A stretch of 64,000 bases of DNA from Novosphingobium sp. HII-3 (GCF_002916655.1 NZ_PPSM01000014.1:62001-126000); one strand, 5' to 3'; counted from the stretch's first letter, positions 1 through 9,800 are shown. Notes: a model not told the origin generated them from the sequence alone. A program made the numbers and translations.

Positions 1-1
1 C

Positions 2-229
2 TCGATCGAGCCCGGCATGGTGGAAACGGAATTCACCGTCGTGCGCAACGGCGGCGACCAGGACGCATCGGACCGGCTTTACGCGGGCGTAAACCCGATG
101 ACCGGCGATGACATCGCTGAAACCGTGCTCTGGGTTGCTTCGCTGCCACCTCACATCAACATCAACACGCTGGAACTGATGCCGGTCAATCAGTCCTTCG
201 CCGGCTTCCAGGTCGCGCGCGAAGGCTGA
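2..229 (+). CDS. SDR family oxidoreductase, C-terminal part (cut by window start)
   Basis: The open frame runs in from the left edge, so only the last 75 or so residues are present. The visible SIEPGMVETEF stretch and the later NPMTGDDIAETVLWVASLP segment match the C-terminal substrate loop and last helix of classical short-chain dehydrogenases of the YdfG type (NADP-dependent 3-hydroxy acid dehydrogenase). The cofactor-binding and Ser-Tyr-Lys catalytic parts lie outside the window, so the substrate cannot be judged. It ends 66 bases before prfC on the same strand. Confidence 0.8.
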   Translation, partial: SIEPGMVETEFTVVRNGGDQDASDRLYAGVNPMTGDDIAETVLWVASLPPHININTLELMPVNQSFAGFQVAREG

Positions 230-295
230 CCCGGCTTGCCGAAAGGGGCAGACGACGGACTTTCCTTCTGCCCGCCGGCAAACTAAAGCGCGCGG

Positions 296-1831
296 ATGAC
301 AACCTCTGCCCACCCGTCCCGGCGCACTTTCGCGATCATTTCCCACCCTGACGCCGGTAAGACCACGCTGACGGAGAAGCTGCTGCTTCAGGGCGGTGCG
401 ATTCATCTTGCCGGCCAGGTAAAGGCACGCGGGGCGGCGCGGCGCGCGCGTTCGGACTGGATGAAGATCGAGCAGCAGCGCGGCATCTCGGTGACCAGCT
501 CGGTCATGACGTTCGAGCGCGACGGTATCACCTTCAACCTGCTCGACACGCCGGGCCACGAGGATTTCTCGGAGGACACCTACCGGACCCTGACGGCCGT
601 CGATTCGGCGATCATGGTGATCGACGCGGCGAAGGGCATCGAGCCCCAGACCCGCAAGCTGTTCGAAGTGTGCCGTCTCCGCTCGGTGCCGATCATCACC
701 TTCATCAACAAGGTCGACCGCGAAGGCCGCGCCTGCTTCGACCTCCTGGACGAAGTGGCCGACATGCTGGCGCTCGACGTGTGCCCGATGTCCTGGCCGG
801 TCGGTATGGGTGGCCAGTTCGAGGGTATCCTCGACATCGCCTCCGGCCGCATCAGCCGGCCGGAAGGCCCCTCGAAGGAGTTCCTCGGCAAGGTGGAGGA
901 GGGCGCCACCCTGCCCGAAGCGGTGGCGGAAGAATTGGAGCTGGCCCAGGCAGGCTATCCCGAATTCGACGTCGAGGCGTATCGCGGCGGGGACCTGACG
1001 CCGGTCTACTTCGGCTCGGCACTCAAGAATTTCGGCATAGCTGAGCTGATCGACGCCATCGCGCGTTATGCGCCCCCGCCCCGCCCGCAGCCGTCCGATC
1101 AGGGCCCGATTGAGCCTTCGAACAAGGAAGTCACCGGCTTCATCTTCAAGGTGCAGGCGAACATGGATCCCATGCACCGGGACCGCATCGCCTTCATGCG
1201 GCTGGTGTCCGGCACGTTCAAGCGCGGCATGAAGCTTACGCCCTCCGGGCTGGGCAAGCCGATCGCCGTTCATTCGCCGATCCTCTTCTTCGCGCAGGAC
1301 CGCGAGATCGCGGATAACGCGGAGCCGGGCGATATCATCGGTATTCCCAATCATGGCACGTTGCGCGTGGGTGACACGCTGTCGGAACGCAACGACGTGC
1401 GCTTCGTTGGCCTGCCGAACTTCGCGCCGGAAATCCTGCGCCGCGTGGCGCTGAAGGACCCGACCAAGACCAAGCAGCTCAGGAAGGCGCTGGACGACCT
1501 GTCAGAAGAAGGCGTGATCCAGGTGTTCTATCCGGAGATCGGATCGCAGTGGATCGTCGGCGTGGTGGGTCAGCTTCAGCTCGACGTGCTCATCAGCCGC
1601 CTCGAAGCCGAGTACAAGGTGGAAGCCGTGCTCGAGGGATCGCCGTTCGACACCGCCCGCTGGCTCAAGGGCGATGATAAGGCACTGCGTGACTTTGCGG
1701 AGTTCAACAAGATGAACCTGGCAAGGGACCGGGACGGAGATCCGGTGTTCATGGCACGTTCGGCATGGGACGTCAGCTATCAGCAGGAGCGCAACCCGGA
1801 CCTGACCTTCAGCGCCACAAAGGAGCGCTGA
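296..1831 (+). CDS. prfC: Peptide chain release factor 3 (RF3)
   Basis: This is a translational GTPase that recycles RF1/RF2 from the ribosome after termination. The 511-residue length is close to the usual 525-530. The P-loop HPDAGKTTLTEK lies near residue 17, followed by the switch region around QQRGISVTSS, the G3 motif DTPGHEDFSEDTYR and the G4 motif NKVDRE, in the order of the EF-G/RF3 family. The C-terminal half carries the RF3-specific domain (for example GSQWIVGVVGQLQLDVL). The ATG start leaves the whole G domain intact. No operon partner is evident. Confidence 0.97.
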   Translation: MTTSAHPSRRTFAIISHPDAGKTTLTEKLLLQGGAIHLAGQVKARGAARRARSDWMKIEQQRGISVTSSVMTFERDGITFNLLDTPGHEDFSEDTYRTLTAVDSAIMVIDAAKGIEPQTRKLFEVCRLRSVPIITFINKVDREGRACFDLLDEVADMLALDVCPMSWPVGMGGQFEGILDIASGRISRPEGPSKEFLGKVEEGATLPEAVAEELELAQAGYPEFDVEAYRGGDLTPVYFGSALKNFGIAELIDAIARYAPPPRPQPSDQGPIEPSNKEVTGFIFKVQANMDPMHRDRIAFMRLVSGTFKRGMKLTPSGLGKPIAVHSPILFFAQDREIADNAEPGDIIGIPNHGTLRVGDTLSERNDVRFVGLPNFAPEILRRVALKDPTKTKQLRKALDDLSEEGVIQVFYPEIGSQWIVGVVGQLQLDVLISRLEAEYKVEAVLEGSPFDTARWLKGDDKALRDFAEFNKMNLARDRDGDPVFMARSAWDVSYQQERNPDLTFSATKER

Positions 1832-1910
1832 GGGATCGCCAGACGCTCTCACGGAACCTGACGGCTCCCCAGGTGCTTGTCACTCAAGGCCAAATCAGCG
1901 GAACCGTGCA

Positions 1911-2615
1911 TTGCTCCTCAAGTTCGCCAGTTACAACATCCACAAGGCCGTCGGGCTGGACCGGCGTCGGGATCCCGAACGTATCCTTACGGTGCTGAAA
2001 GAGATCGACGCCGACGTCGTGGCCTTGCAGGAAGTGGACCGGCGCTACGGTCGCCGTATGGCGGTGCTGCCGCTGGACGCGATCCACGGGGCGACAGACT
2101 ACGAGCCGGTTCCGATGTCGATGAAGCCGGACAGTCTGGGATGGCACGGCAACGCCATCCTCGTGCGCAGGGGCATCGACCTGGTGGAAGCCTCGCCGGT
2201 GCCCCTGCCGGTGCTCGAACCGCGCGGTGCCGTTCGCGCCGACCTGGTGGTGGAAGGCCGGCGGCTGCGCATCGTCGGCATGCATCTTGATCTGTCGGGG
2301 CTGCGCAGACGCCTCCAGATCCGTTCCATCCTCTCCCATTGCGAGCATTGCGAAGCGCGCGTGCCCACAGTCATCATGGGCGACCTCAACGAGTGGGCGC
2401 AGCGCGGCGGCTCGCTCCGGGAGTTCGGCGGCCAGTGGCGTGTCCTTGCGCCGGGCCGCAGCTTCCCGTCGCGCCGCCCGCTTGCCATGCTCGACAGGAT
2501 CGTCGTCTCACCCGACTGGGCGGTGGAGGACACGCACGTCCATCACAGTCCGCTGGCGGCCGTCGGCTCAGACCATCTTCCAGTCGTCGCCGCGCTCAGT
2601 CTGCCTAAAAATTAG
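1911..2615 (+). CDS. Endonuclease/exonuclease/phosphatase (EEP) family hydrolase
   Basis: This is a metal-dependent phosphohydrolase of the DNase I/EEP fold, 234 residues. Family motifs appear in order: SYNIHK near residue 8 (Asn metal or active-site residue), VALQEVDRR near residue 38 (catalytic Glu), GMHLD, MGDLNEW (Asp and Asn), and SDHLPVVA at the C-terminus (Asp-His). The start is a TTG with no strong Shine-Dalgarno sequence, chosen because it begins just before the conserved strand. Members hydrolyse nucleic acids, phospholipids or inositol phosphates, and the substrate cannot be read from sequence. The stop codon lies inside a short perfect palindrome. Confidence 0.85.
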   Translation: MLLKFASYNIHKAVGLDRRRDPERILTVLKEIDADVVALQEVDRRYGRRMAVLPLDAIHGATDYEPVPMSMKPDSLGWHGNAILVRRGIDLVEASPVPLPVLEPRGAVRADLVVEGRRLRIVGMHLDLSGLRRRLQIRSILSHCEHCEARVPTVIMGDLNEWAQRGGSLREFGGQWRVLAPGRSFPSRRPLAMLDRIVVSPDWAVEDTHVHHSPLAAVGSDHLPVVAALSLPKN

Positions 2616-2618
2616 GCA
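2602..2618. repeat. Perfect 7-bp inverted repeat over the stop codon of the EEP gene
   Basis: TGCCTAA and TTAGGCA are separated by AAA, and the TAG stop is part of the right arm. There is no T-run directly after it, so a terminator role is unproven; it could protect the mRNA end or bind a protein. Confidence 0.5.
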
Positions 2619-2646
2619 ACTGCCTCTAGAACAGGCGGCTTTGATC

Positions 2647-2664
2647 GCCTGACGAAGGCTTTTT
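2647..2664 (+). terminator. Possible weak rho-independent terminator after the EEP gene
   Basis: A short GCCT/AGGC stem with a five-base loop is followed directly by TTTTT. The stem is only 4 bp, so efficiency is doubtful, but its place between the EEP gene and the sigma-54 promoter of glnK fits a boundary. Confidence 0.4.
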
Positions 2665-2711
2665 GCAGCCAAGGCTGCGCCTGGCTTCGCCAGTTCCTCC
2701 TCTATGCCCAT

Positions 2712-2728
2712 TTGGCACGGTGCTTGCT
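2712..2728 (+). promoter_or_regulatory. Sigma-54 (RpoN) promoter of glnK-amtB
   Basis: TTGGCACGGTGCTTGCT matches the -24/-12 consensus at every key position, with GG and GC separated by exactly 10 bases. It lies 48 bases before the glnK start. In proteobacteria glnK-amtB is activated by NtrC with sigma-54 under nitrogen limitation, which fits. Upstream dyads (GCAGCC-AA-GGCTGC at 2665-2678 and CTGGC-TTC-GCCAG at 2681-2693) could take part in activator binding, but they do not clearly match an NtrC site. Confidence 0.85.
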
Positions 2729-2764
2729 TAATCCTGATTAGCCGGCGCTGGGGCCGGTGGCTAA

Positions 2765-3115
<351 letters not shown>

Positions 3116-3126
3116 GGGGGGCTTTC

Positions 3127-4446
3127 ATGATGAACCGCAAGTTGTTCGGCGGCCTTGCAGCGACGCTTTCGTCGCTCGCCGCCTCCACCGCAGCCTGGGC
3201 GCAGGGCGCTGCCGCGCCGGTGCCCGATCCGGGCAACAACGCCTGGATGATGGTCTCCACGCTGCTCGTCCTGATGATGATCCTGCCGGGGCTGGCACTG
3301 TTCTACGGCGGCCTCACCCGCTCCAAGAACATGCTCTCGACGATGACTCAGATCGGCGGCGTCACCGCGCTGGCCATGCTGATGTGGGTGATGGTGGGCT
3401 ATGGCCTCGCTTTTGGCCCTGAAGGCAACCAGTTCATCAGCTGGGGCAAGTTCTTCCTCGCCGGTGTTACGCCGGACGCGACTGCCGCCACCTTCACGGA
3501 CGGCGTCGTCATTTCGGAACTGATTTTCGTCTGCTTCCAGATGACCTTCTCCGCGATCACGATCGCACTGGTCCTCGGCTCGGTGGTCGAGCGCATGAAG
3601 TTCTCAGCCGTGATGACCTTTGCCGTCGTCTGGCTTCTGATCGTCTACTACCCGATCGCGCACATGGTCTGGGAAGCGCGCGGGGTGTTCTTCGTGATGG
3701 GCGCCCTGGACTTCGCCGGCGGCACCGTAGTTCACATCAACGCCGGCGTCTCGGCGCTCGTCGCGGCCCTGATCCTCGGCAAGCGCAAAGGCTACCCGGC
3801 CGAGCCGATGGCTCCGCACTCGCTTACGCTGACGTTCGTGGGCACCGGTCTCCTGTGGGTGGGCTGGTTCGGTTTCAACGCCGGTTCGGCGCTGGAAGCG
3901 AATGGTTCGGCGGCGCTGGCCATGATCAACACCTTTACCGCAACCGCTTCGGCTGCTCTGTTCTGGATGCTTGCCGAGAAGTTTTCGGGCCACAAGGGTT
4001 CGGCGCTGGGTTACTGCTCGGGCATCATTGCCGGCCTTGTTGCCGTCACTCCCGCAGCCGGCAACTCGGGCCCCTTCGGTGCGATCGTCCTTGGCGCTGT
4101 GGCTTCGATCGTCTGCTTCATCTTCGTTTCCAAGGTGAAGCCCGCCCTTGGCTATGACGACTCGCTCGACGCCTTCGGCATCCATGGTGTCGGCGGCATC
4201 GTCGGCGCCATCGGCACCGGCATTGTCTATGCTCCTTCGCTGGGCGGACCCGGGGGCGCAGACTTCTCGATCGGCTCTCAGGTCGGAACCCAGATCGCCG
4301 CCGTCGTTGCCACCATCGTCCTCTCGGTCGTCGGCACGGTCATCGCGATGTTCATCGCCAAGGCAGTGACGGGTCTTCGTGTCAGCCCCGAAGTGGAGGC
4401 AGACGGCCTCGACATCGGCGAGCACGGGGAGCGCGCTTACAACTAA
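3127..4446 (+). CDS. amtB: Ammonium transporter AmtB
   Basis: This is an inner-membrane ammonium/ammonia channel of the Amt/Rh family, 439 residues. A signal-like first segment ends at AWAQG near residue 26, and about eleven membrane segments follow. Family signatures include PGLALFYGGLTRSKNML near residue 56, DFAGGTVVHINAG in the middle (first pore histidine), and DAFGIHGVGGIVGAIGTG near residue 350 (second pore histidine). It lies 11 bases after glnK with GAGGGGGG as ribosome binding site. A good terminator follows 90 bases after the stop. Confidence 0.96.
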   Translation: MMNRKLFGGLAATLSSLAASTAAWAQGAAAPVPDPGNNAWMMVSTLLVLMMILPGLALFYGGLTRSKNMLSTMTQIGGVTALAMLMWVMVGYGLAFGPEGNQFISWGKFFLAGVTPDATAATFTDGVVISELIFVCFQMTFSAITIALVLGSVVERMKFSAVMTFAVVWLLIVYYPIAHMVWEARGVFFVMGALDFAGGTVVHINAGVSALVAALILGKRKGYPAEPMAPHSLTLTFVGTGLLWVGWFGFNAGSALEANGSAALAMINTFTATASAALFWMLAEKFSGHKGSALGYCSGIIAGLVAVTPAAGNSGPFGAIVLGAVASIVCFIFVSKVKPALGYDDSLDAFGIHGVGGIVGAIGTGIVYAPSLGGPGGADFSIGSQVGTQIAAVVATIVLSVVGTVIAMFIAKAVTGLRVSPEVEADGLDIGEHGERAYN

Positions 4447-4536
4447 GTTTCTCCAGTTTGGCGGCGGCGGGTACTTCCTCCTCTCCTCCCACCCGTCGTC
4501 GCCAACCGATGTTCCTCCTGCGAACACAACCTTGAT

Positions 4537-4566
4537 GGCCGGGGCCAAGCGCTCCGGCCCTTTTTT
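4537..4566 (+). terminator. Rho-independent terminator of glnK-amtB
   Basis: A GC-rich hairpin (GGCCGG pairing with CCGGCC around GGCCAAGCGCT) is followed by six T residues. Confidence 0.75.
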
Positions 4567-4683
4567 GTGCGTCGGTCCCGGCGGGCGGGCCGGCAGGTCG
4601 GCGCGACGCGCGACGAAGCGCCCGGGAAAGAGCACTCCGGCCTCAGGTCTTCAGCGAAGAGGTGAGGGCACGCGCCCCTCGAG

Positions 4684-5109
4684 TCAGCGCCCGGCGGAAA
4701 GCATGTCGATCAGTTGCCGTACCGGACTGACATCATAGCCCGCGCCAGCGGCCTTCGAGGCGATGACGGCGGGATTATCGCCAGCCTTGGCGCGGGCGAG
4801 GGCCCACAGCAGCGTAGAGCGCGTACCGGAGCGGCAATAGGCCAGCACCGGACCGTCCGTGTCGAGAGCCTCTCCCATCGCGTCGACCTGCGCCTGGCTG
4901 AACCCGGCGTGAGACACGGGAATGGCGACATAGTCGATACCTGCGGCCCGGGCGGCCGTCTCGATCACGTCGCTTGGCGTCTGGTCATCGCTTTCGCCTT
5001 CGGGCCGATTGTTGATGATGCGTACGATACCAAGCGCCTTTGCCTGTGCCACGGCGTCAGTATCGATCTGCGGGCTGGCATAGACCGTTTCGGTGATCTG
5101 GCGGAACAT
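4684..5109 (-). CDS. TIGR01244/DUF442 family protein tyrosine phosphatase-like protein
   Basis: This is a small (about 141 residues) cysteine phosphatase-like protein of the beta-lactamase-hydrolase-like family. It shows the N-terminal VYASPQID segment, IINNRPEGES, and the P-loop CRSGTRS (CX5R), the phosphocysteine active site. The start at MFRQITETV is preferred because GGGAGA lies 9 bases upstream; an in-frame ATG 9 bases earlier would sit directly on that site. Some relatives are fused to or sit beside sulfide:quinone oxidoreductase or Blh hydrolases; neither is nearby here, so the substrate is unknown. Confidence 0.85.
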   Translation of the reverse strand: MFRQITETVYASPQIDTDAVAQAKALGIVRIINNRPEGESDDQTPSDVIETAARAAGIDYVAIPVSHAGFSQAQVDAMGEALDTDGPVLAYCRSGTRSTLLWALARAKAGDNPAVIASKAAGAGYDVSPVRQLIDMLSAGR

Positions 5110-5394
5110 CTTGCGCATTCTCCCGGTAACTGCGGCGCATCGCCGGCCTGGTGCCCGCATGAAGACCCTTCGTCCTCAACAGGCAAGCCGTTTCGTACCC
5201 AAAAATAGCCAGATTCGTCGTAATTGCCCCGGAACGACGCGCATTTCCGTTCGCCATAGCGTTCAGACTCGTGTAAGAGTGATGATCGCAGGAAAGGGCC
5301 GGGCTTGTGCTCGGCTGTTCTCCTGACGTTTGGCGCGGATCGTCCACGCGCCTGGCGAATGCTTGAGGGGCGCAGCGAAGGTACGTTCGTAGAC

Positions 5395-6147
5395 ATGGGT
5401 TTTGACAGAGGTCGTCGCGGAAGGGGACGCGACAAGCAGCGGTTCGGAGAGGACGAGTTCGATCCTTTCTTCGCTGGACAGGATCGTTTCGGCGGCGGTG
5501 ACCGCTTCGGCGGTGGCGGCGATCGCTTCGGCGGCGGTGACCGCTTCGGCGGTGGCGGCGGGGGCGGCGGCGGCTTCGGCGGCGGTTCCCGTGGCGGCGG
5601 CTTCGGCGGCGGCGGTGGTGGCGGCTTCGGCGGCGGCCAGCGCGGCGGCGGGATGCCTGCCCAGGTTGTCGGACAAGGCCGTGGCGTCGTGAAGTTCTTC
5701 AACGCAGCCAAGGGCTTCGGCTTCATCCAGCGCGACGAAGGTGGCGACGATGTGTTCGTGCACATCAGCTCGGTCGAACGCGCCGGCCTCGAAGGCCTGG
5801 CTGAAGGGCAGCAGCTCGAATTCCAGCTCGTCGATCGCGGCGGCAAGATCTCGGCTACCGACCTTTCGGTCGTGGGTGACGTGATCCCCGTCGCCAAGCG
5901 TGAACCGGCGCCGCAGCGCCAGCTCACTGGCGAGAAGGCCACCGGCACGGTCAAGTTCTTCAACTCCATGAAGGGCTTTGGCTTCATCACGCGCGATGAC
6001 GGCCAGCCGGACGCTTTCGTGCACATCAGCGCGGTTGAGCGTTCGGGCATGTCCGGCCTCAACGAAGGCGATCGCGTGGAATTCGACATCGAGGTCGATC
6101 GACGAGGCAAGTACTCGGCGGTCAATCTGGTGCCGCGCCAGGATTGA
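5395..6147 (+). CDS. Double cold-shock-domain protein with glycine-rich N-terminus
   Basis: This is a single-stranded nucleic acid binding protein, 250 residues. The first 33 residues are Arg/Asp-rich ([11 protein letters not shown]). A low-complexity stretch of DRFGGG units, GGGFGGG blocks and Arg-Gly pairs runs to about residue 86. Two cold shock domains follow, each with RNP1 (KGFGFI) and RNP2 (VFVHIS and AFVHIS). The start at MGFDRG is chosen because it begins the family-like sequence; the ribosome binding site GAAGG is rather far (13 bases). The role is likely RNA chaperoning; the RGG-like head could add RNA affinity or self-association, which is inference. Confidence 0.85.
   Translation: MGFDRGRRGRGRDKQRFGEDEFDPFFAGQDRFGGGDRFGGGGDRFGGGDRFGGGGGGGGGFGGGSRGGGFGGGGGGGFGGGQRGGGMPAQVVGQGRGVVKFFNAAKGFGFIQRDEGGDDVFVHISSVERAGLEGLAEGQQLEFQLVDRGGKISATDLSVVGDVIPVAKREPAPQRQLTGEKATGTVKFFNSMKGFGFITRDDGQPDAFVHISAVERSGMSGLNEGDRVEFDIEVDRRGKYSAVNLVPRQD
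5482..5652 (+). repeat. Glycine-codon tandem repeats coding DRFGGG and GGFGGG units
   Basis: The DNA repeats near-identical blocks of a GA(C/T)CGCTTCGGCGG pattern followed by runs of GGC codons. These encode the low-complexity head of the cold-shock protein. Such repeats are prone to slippage, so length differences between strains are expected. Confidence 0.75.
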
Positions 6148-6207
6148 TCCTGCCAGCACGACCCCCGGCGGTTTGACCGGGGGGCTGCAACAGTCTAAAT
6201 GCGCGCA

Positions 6208-6241
6208 GATGGCGGTCCGTATGGGGCCGCCATTTGTCGTT
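6208..6241 (+). terminator. Possible terminator between the cold-shock gene and argD
   Basis: ATGGCGG pairs with CCGCCAT across an 11-base loop, followed by the T-rich TTGTCGTTT. A second GC hairpin (CCCCCGG/CCGGGGG, 6162-6184) lies just upstream without a T-run. Either could terminate the cold-shock transcript; a leader role for argD is not excluded. Confidence 0.5.
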
Positions 6242-6281
6242 TGCGATCTTCAGGACCACGATTTCTTCAAGGATTACCGAC

Positions 6282-7472
6282 ATGTCCATTACCCCGCTGA
6301 TGCCCGTATATCCCCGGTGCGGCGTGCGGCCCGTTCGCGGCGAGCACTGCCATCTTATCAGCGAGGACGGCCGTCGATTCCTTGACTTCGCCAGTGGCAT
6401 CGCCGTGAATGCCCTCGGTCATTCGCACCCGGCGCTGGTGGAAGCCATCCAGAAGCAGGCTGGCACGCTGATGCACGTGTCGAACCTCTACGGCAGCCCG
6501 CAAGGCGAAGCCGTGGCCAAGCGCCTGGTCGACCTGACCTTTGCAGACACGCTGTTCTTCACGAACTCCGGCGCAGAAGCGGTGGAATGCGCGATCAAGA
6601 CCGCCCGGGCCTATCACCAGTCCGCGGGCAACGACCAGAAGTTCGAACTGATCACGTTCAATAACGCTTTCCACGGCCGCACGCTCGCCACGATCAGTGC
6701 TTCCAGCCAGGAGAAGATGCACAAGGGCTTCCTCCCGCTGCTTCCCGGCTTCAAGTACGTGGACTTCAATGACCTTGAAGCGGCTCGGGCGGCGATCGGG
6801 CCTAACACGGCAGGCTTCCTGGTGGAACCGATCCAGGGAGAGGGCGGCATACGGATCGCGACGGACGAGTTCATGCAAGGCCTGCGCGCGCTCTGCGACG
6901 AGTTCGACCTCATGCTGATCCTGGACGAAGTGCAGAGTGGCGTCGGCCGTGCCGGGACGTTCTACGCCTACGAGCAGTACGGCATCACGCCGGACATCAT
7001 GGCGACCGCGAAGGGCATCGGCGGCGGCTTCCCGGTCGGCGCTTGTCTTGCGACCGAAAAAGCGGCGCGCGGCATGACCGCCGGCACGCACGGGTCGACC
7101 TACGGGGGCAATCCGTTCGCCATGGCGGCGGTCGGCGCCGTCCTGGACGTGATCCCGAACGACGCCTTCCTCGCCGAGGTACGGGCAAAGGGGGAGCGCC
7201 TGAAGGCGCGGCTGGAGCAGTTCATCGGAAACTATCCCGACCTGTTCGAACTGGTGCGCGGCCGAGGCCTGTTCATCGGTCTCAAGATGAAGGTAGAGCC
7301 GCGTGCGTTCGTCGCCCACATGCGCGACCAGCACGGTCTGCTGACGGTTTCGGCCGGAGACAACGTGGTGCGCATCTTGCCGCCGCTCGTCATTGACGAC
7401 AGCCACATCGACGAATTCATGCAGAAGCTGTCGGCAGCGGCCGCAAGCTACCAGCCCGAGGAGGCTGCCTGA
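6282..7472 (+). CDS. argD: Acetylornithine aminotransferase
   Basis: This PLP enzyme of arginine synthesis converts N-acetylglutamate semialdehyde to N-acetylornithine (and possibly succinyldiaminopimelate in lysine synthesis). It has 396 residues. It shows [21 protein letters not shown], the substrate loop EPIQGEGG, the [10 protein letters not shown] aspartate that holds the PLP ring nitrogen, and the Schiff-base lysine in [14 protein letters not shown]. The start [12 protein letters not shown] is preceded by AAGGA at 8 bases. The stop overlaps the argF start (TGATG), so the two are translationally coupled. Confidence 0.95.
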   Translation: MSITPLMPVYPRCGVRPVRGEHCHLISEDGRRFLDFASGIAVNALGHSHPALVEAIQKQAGTLMHVSNLYGSPQGEAVAKRLVDLTFADTLFFTNSGAEAVECAIKTARAYHQSAGNDQKFELITFNNAFHGRTLATISASSQEKMHKGFLPLLPGFKYVDFNDLEAARAAIGPNTAGFLVEPIQGEGGIRIATDEFMQGLRALCDEFDLMLILDEVQSGVGRAGTFYAYEQYGITPDIMATAKGIGGGFPVGACLATEKAARGMTAGTHGSTYGGNPFAMAAVGAVLDVIPNDAFLAEVRAKGERLKARLEQFIGNYPDLFELVRGRGLFIGLKMKVEPRAFVAHMRDQHGLLTVSAGDNVVRILPPLVIDDSHIDEFMQKLSAAAASYQPEEAA

Positions 7473-8398
7473 TGGCCAAGGACTTCCTGAGCCTCTCCGA
7501 TGCCGGCGGCGACACGATCGCAGCCATGATCAACGACGCGATCGACCGCAAGGCGGCCCGCGCGGCCTGGCCCAAGGGGCGCCCGGATGTGGACGCTCCG
7601 CTTGCCGGGCACGTGCTTGCCATGATCTTCGAGAAGAACTCCACCCGTACGCGGGTGTCTTTCGACATGGCCATGCGCCAGCTCGGCGGCTCGGCGCTGA
7701 TCATGGAAGCGGGAAATACGCAGATCGGCCGTGGAGAAAGTATTGCCGACACCGCACGCGTTCTCAGCCGCATGGTCGACGCGATCATGATCCGCACCGA
7801 CGACCATGCGAAGGTCGAGGAACTTGCCCGCTATGCGGACGTGCCCGTCATCAATGGGCTGACCGACCTGTCGCATCCCTGTCAGATCGTGGCAGACCTC
7901 TTGACGGTTGTGGAACGCGGGCATGCGCTGCCGGGGCTGCAGCTTGCCTGGCTGGGTGACGGCAACAACGTCGTCAACTCGCTGATCGAAGCCGCCGGTC
8001 TGATGAAGTTCACGATCCGCATCGGCGGGCCCAAGGGTTACGAGCCCGACGCCGGCTTCATCGAACGCGCGCGCGCAGCGGGCGGCGAGGTGGTCCTCAG
8101 CCAGGATCCGGCCGAGGCCGTCGCCGGGGCGCAGGTCGTGGTCACCGACACGTGGGTGTCTATGGGCCAGGCCGGTGGGGAACAGCACGTGGCCGCCATG
8201 CAGCCTTACCAGGTCAATGCGGCCCTGATGGCGGCAGCAGCGCCGGGGGCGACGTTCCTCCACTGCCTTCCCGCGCACCGCAACGAGGAAGTCACCGACG
8301 AGGTGATGGATGGACCGCAGTCGGCTGTCTGGGATGAGGCGGAAAATCGCATTCATGCCCAGAAGTCGGTTCTGCTTTGGGCATTGGGCAAGCTGTGA
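7472..8398 (+). CDS. argF: Ornithine carbamoyltransferase
   Basis: This enzyme transfers the carbamoyl group from carbamoyl phosphate to ornithine, giving citrulline. At 308 residues it is standard for the family. Visible motifs are [12 protein letters not shown] (carbamoyl phosphate loop), DLSHPCQI, and [13 protein letters not shown] (ornithine-binding Cys). Its ATG shares an A with the argD stop, and its own stop overlaps the GTG of hslO, giving a three-gene unit. Confidence 0.96.
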   Translation: MAKDFLSLSDAGGDTIAAMINDAIDRKAARAAWPKGRPDVDAPLAGHVLAMIFEKNSTRTRVSFDMAMRQLGGSALIMEAGNTQIGRGESIADTARVLSRMVDAIMIRTDDHAKVEELARYADVPVINGLTDLSHPCQIVADLLTVVERGHALPGLQLAWLGDGNNVVNSLIEAAGLMKFTIRIGGPKGYEPDAGFIERARAAGGEVVLSQDPAEAVAGAQVVVTDTWVSMGQAGGEQHVAAMQPYQVNAALMAAAAPGATFLHCLPAHRNEEVTDEVMDGPQSAVWDEAENRIHAQKSVLLWALGKL

Positions 8399-9303
8399 AC
8401 GGGGACGATCTTCTGCGCACTGATGATACCGGTTTCGACCGGGTGCTGGCCTTCAGCGTGCCTGACCGGCATGCACGCGGACGCGTCGTGCGGCTTGGGC
8501 CCGTGCTGGAAACAGTGCTGTCGGCGCATGACTACCCCAAGGTGGTCAAGCATGTGCTGGCAGAAGCCCTCGTCCTGACAGCGCTCATGGGGTCGTTGCT
8601 GAAGGACGACCAGGCGCAGCTTACCATACAGGCGCAGGCGGAAGGTGGCGTGGTGGACCTGCTCGTCTGCGACTATCGCAACGGCGAAGTCCGCGGCTAT
8701 CTGCGCCACGATCCCGAGAAGGTGGGAGCGCTGGAGGAGGGCTGCTCGCTGGAGACGATCTTCGGCAAGGGGTATCTTGCGATCACCTTCGATCTCGCGG
8801 CCACCAACGACCGTTACCAGGGCGTCGTGCCGCTGGAAGGCGCTTCGTTCGCCCAGGCTTGCGAGGCGTACTTCGCCCAGTCCGAGCAGATCCCGACGCT
8901 GATCCGCGTAGCCGTGCGTTCGAATGGGCCGCGTTGCACCGCCGGCGGCATCCTCGTCCAGCATCTTCCCGATGGAGAGGAAGGCCGCGAGCGGCTTCAC
9001 GCCAAGGAGCAGCACCCGGACTGGGAACATGTGGCCATACTGGCCGGCACGGTTCAGGAGGCCGAACTTGTGGACCCGGTGCTCAGTCTGGAACAACTGG
9101 TCTGGCGCCTTTTCCATGAAGAAAACGAAGTGCGTGTCGAGCCACTTCAACTGCTTCAGCGCGGTTGCCGTTGCACCGTCGATCACTATCTATCGATCCT
9201 GTCCCGCTTCCCGGAGGACCAGCTTGCCGAGCTGAGGGACGAGGACGGGTCGATACCGGTGGACTGTGCGTTCTGTTCGAAGATTCTGCGCATACGGGTT
9301 TGA
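8395..9303 (+). CDS. hslO: Hsp33 redox-regulated chaperone
   Basis: This cytoplasmic holdase chaperone, about 302 residues, is switched on by oxidation. The C-terminal zinc centre is seen as CRC near the end of the fold and CAFC about 35 residues later, the arrangement that forms disulfides under stress. The GTG start overlaps the argF stop as GTGA, and an ATG 18 bases upstream is the alternative. Coupling of hslO to argF has no obvious functional logic. Confidence 0.92.
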   Translation: MNGDDLLRTDDTGFDRVLAFSVPDRHARGRVVRLGPVLETVLSAHDYPKVVKHVLAEALVLTALMGSLLKDDQAQLTIQAQAEGGVVDLLVCDYRNGEVRGYLRHDPEKVGALEEGCSLETIFGKGYLAITFDLAATNDRYQGVVPLEGASFAQACEAYFAQSEQIPTLIRVAVRSNGPRCTAGGILVQHLPDGEEGRERLHAKEQHPDWEHVAILAGTVQEAELVDPVLSLEQLVWRLFHEENEVRVEPLQLLQRGCRCTVDHYLSILSRFPEDQLAELRDEDGSIPVDCAFCSKILRIRV

Positions 9304-9359
9304 TGAACGAACGCCGCCACCGGCGGGTATTGCAGCCGCGTGAAGCAGGAAACGGTGGA

Positions 9360-9761
9360 ATGAGAACAAAGATCATTCTCTCGGCTCTGAGCCTTGGTGC
9401 GTGCGTGGCCATCGCCGGTGCGGCGCATGGCCAACGCCCGGCCCTGCACATGCTCGATGAGTTGCAGGACGGCAACTGGGAGATGCGCGAACGTGGCGGC
9501 GGGGTACACAACTTGTGCGTTGAAGGCGGCCATGGCCTGATCCAGCTCCGCCACCCGGGAATGGCCTGCAGAAGGGTCGTCATCGAAGACAAGGCCGATC
9601 AGGTGACGGTGCAGTACACCTGCCGGGGCAACGGCTACGGCCGTACGCAGGTGCGGCGCGAAACGAACCGGCTGATTCAAATAGACAGCCAGGGGATATC
9701 GCGCGGCGTCCCGTTCGCGTTCTCGGCCGAGGCTCGCCAGACAGGCAACTGCCGCAGTTGA
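9360..9761 (+). CDS. Secreted DUF3617-like protein
   Basis: This is a small exported protein of 133 residues. A Sec signal peptide (MRTKIILSALSLGACVAIAGAAHG) is followed by a domain beginning DELQDGNWEMRER, with four cysteines in the mature part (LCVEGG, MACRR, YTCRGNGYGRTQ, GNCRS) that could form two disulfides in the periplasm. The layout resembles DUF3617 proteins, which have no established biochemical role. AGGA lies 9 bases before the ATG. Confidence 0.7.
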   Translation: MRTKIILSALSLGACVAIAGAAHGQRPALHMLDELQDGNWEMRERGGGVHNLCVEGGHGLIQLRHPGMACRRVVIEDKADQVTVQYTCRGNGYGRTQVRRETNRLIQIDSQGISRGVPFAFSAEARQTGNCRS

Positions 9762-9800
9762 GGATTGTCGTGCCGCTGCGGGAGGCGTAGCGGGACAGTC

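Noticed and set aside
246..273. GGGCAGA/TCTGCCC hairpin between the first dehydrogenase and prfC as a terminator.
   Set aside because: The loop is 14 bases and no T-run follows; too weak to call.
3604..4635. A 343-codon minus-strand frame opposite amtB.
   Set aside because: Charged low-complexity translation without motifs, overlapping a clear transporter gene.
5402..5692. Ala/Ser-rich open frame in the glycine-repeat part of the cold-shock gene.
   Set aside because: It comes from reading GGC repeats in another frame; not an independent protein.
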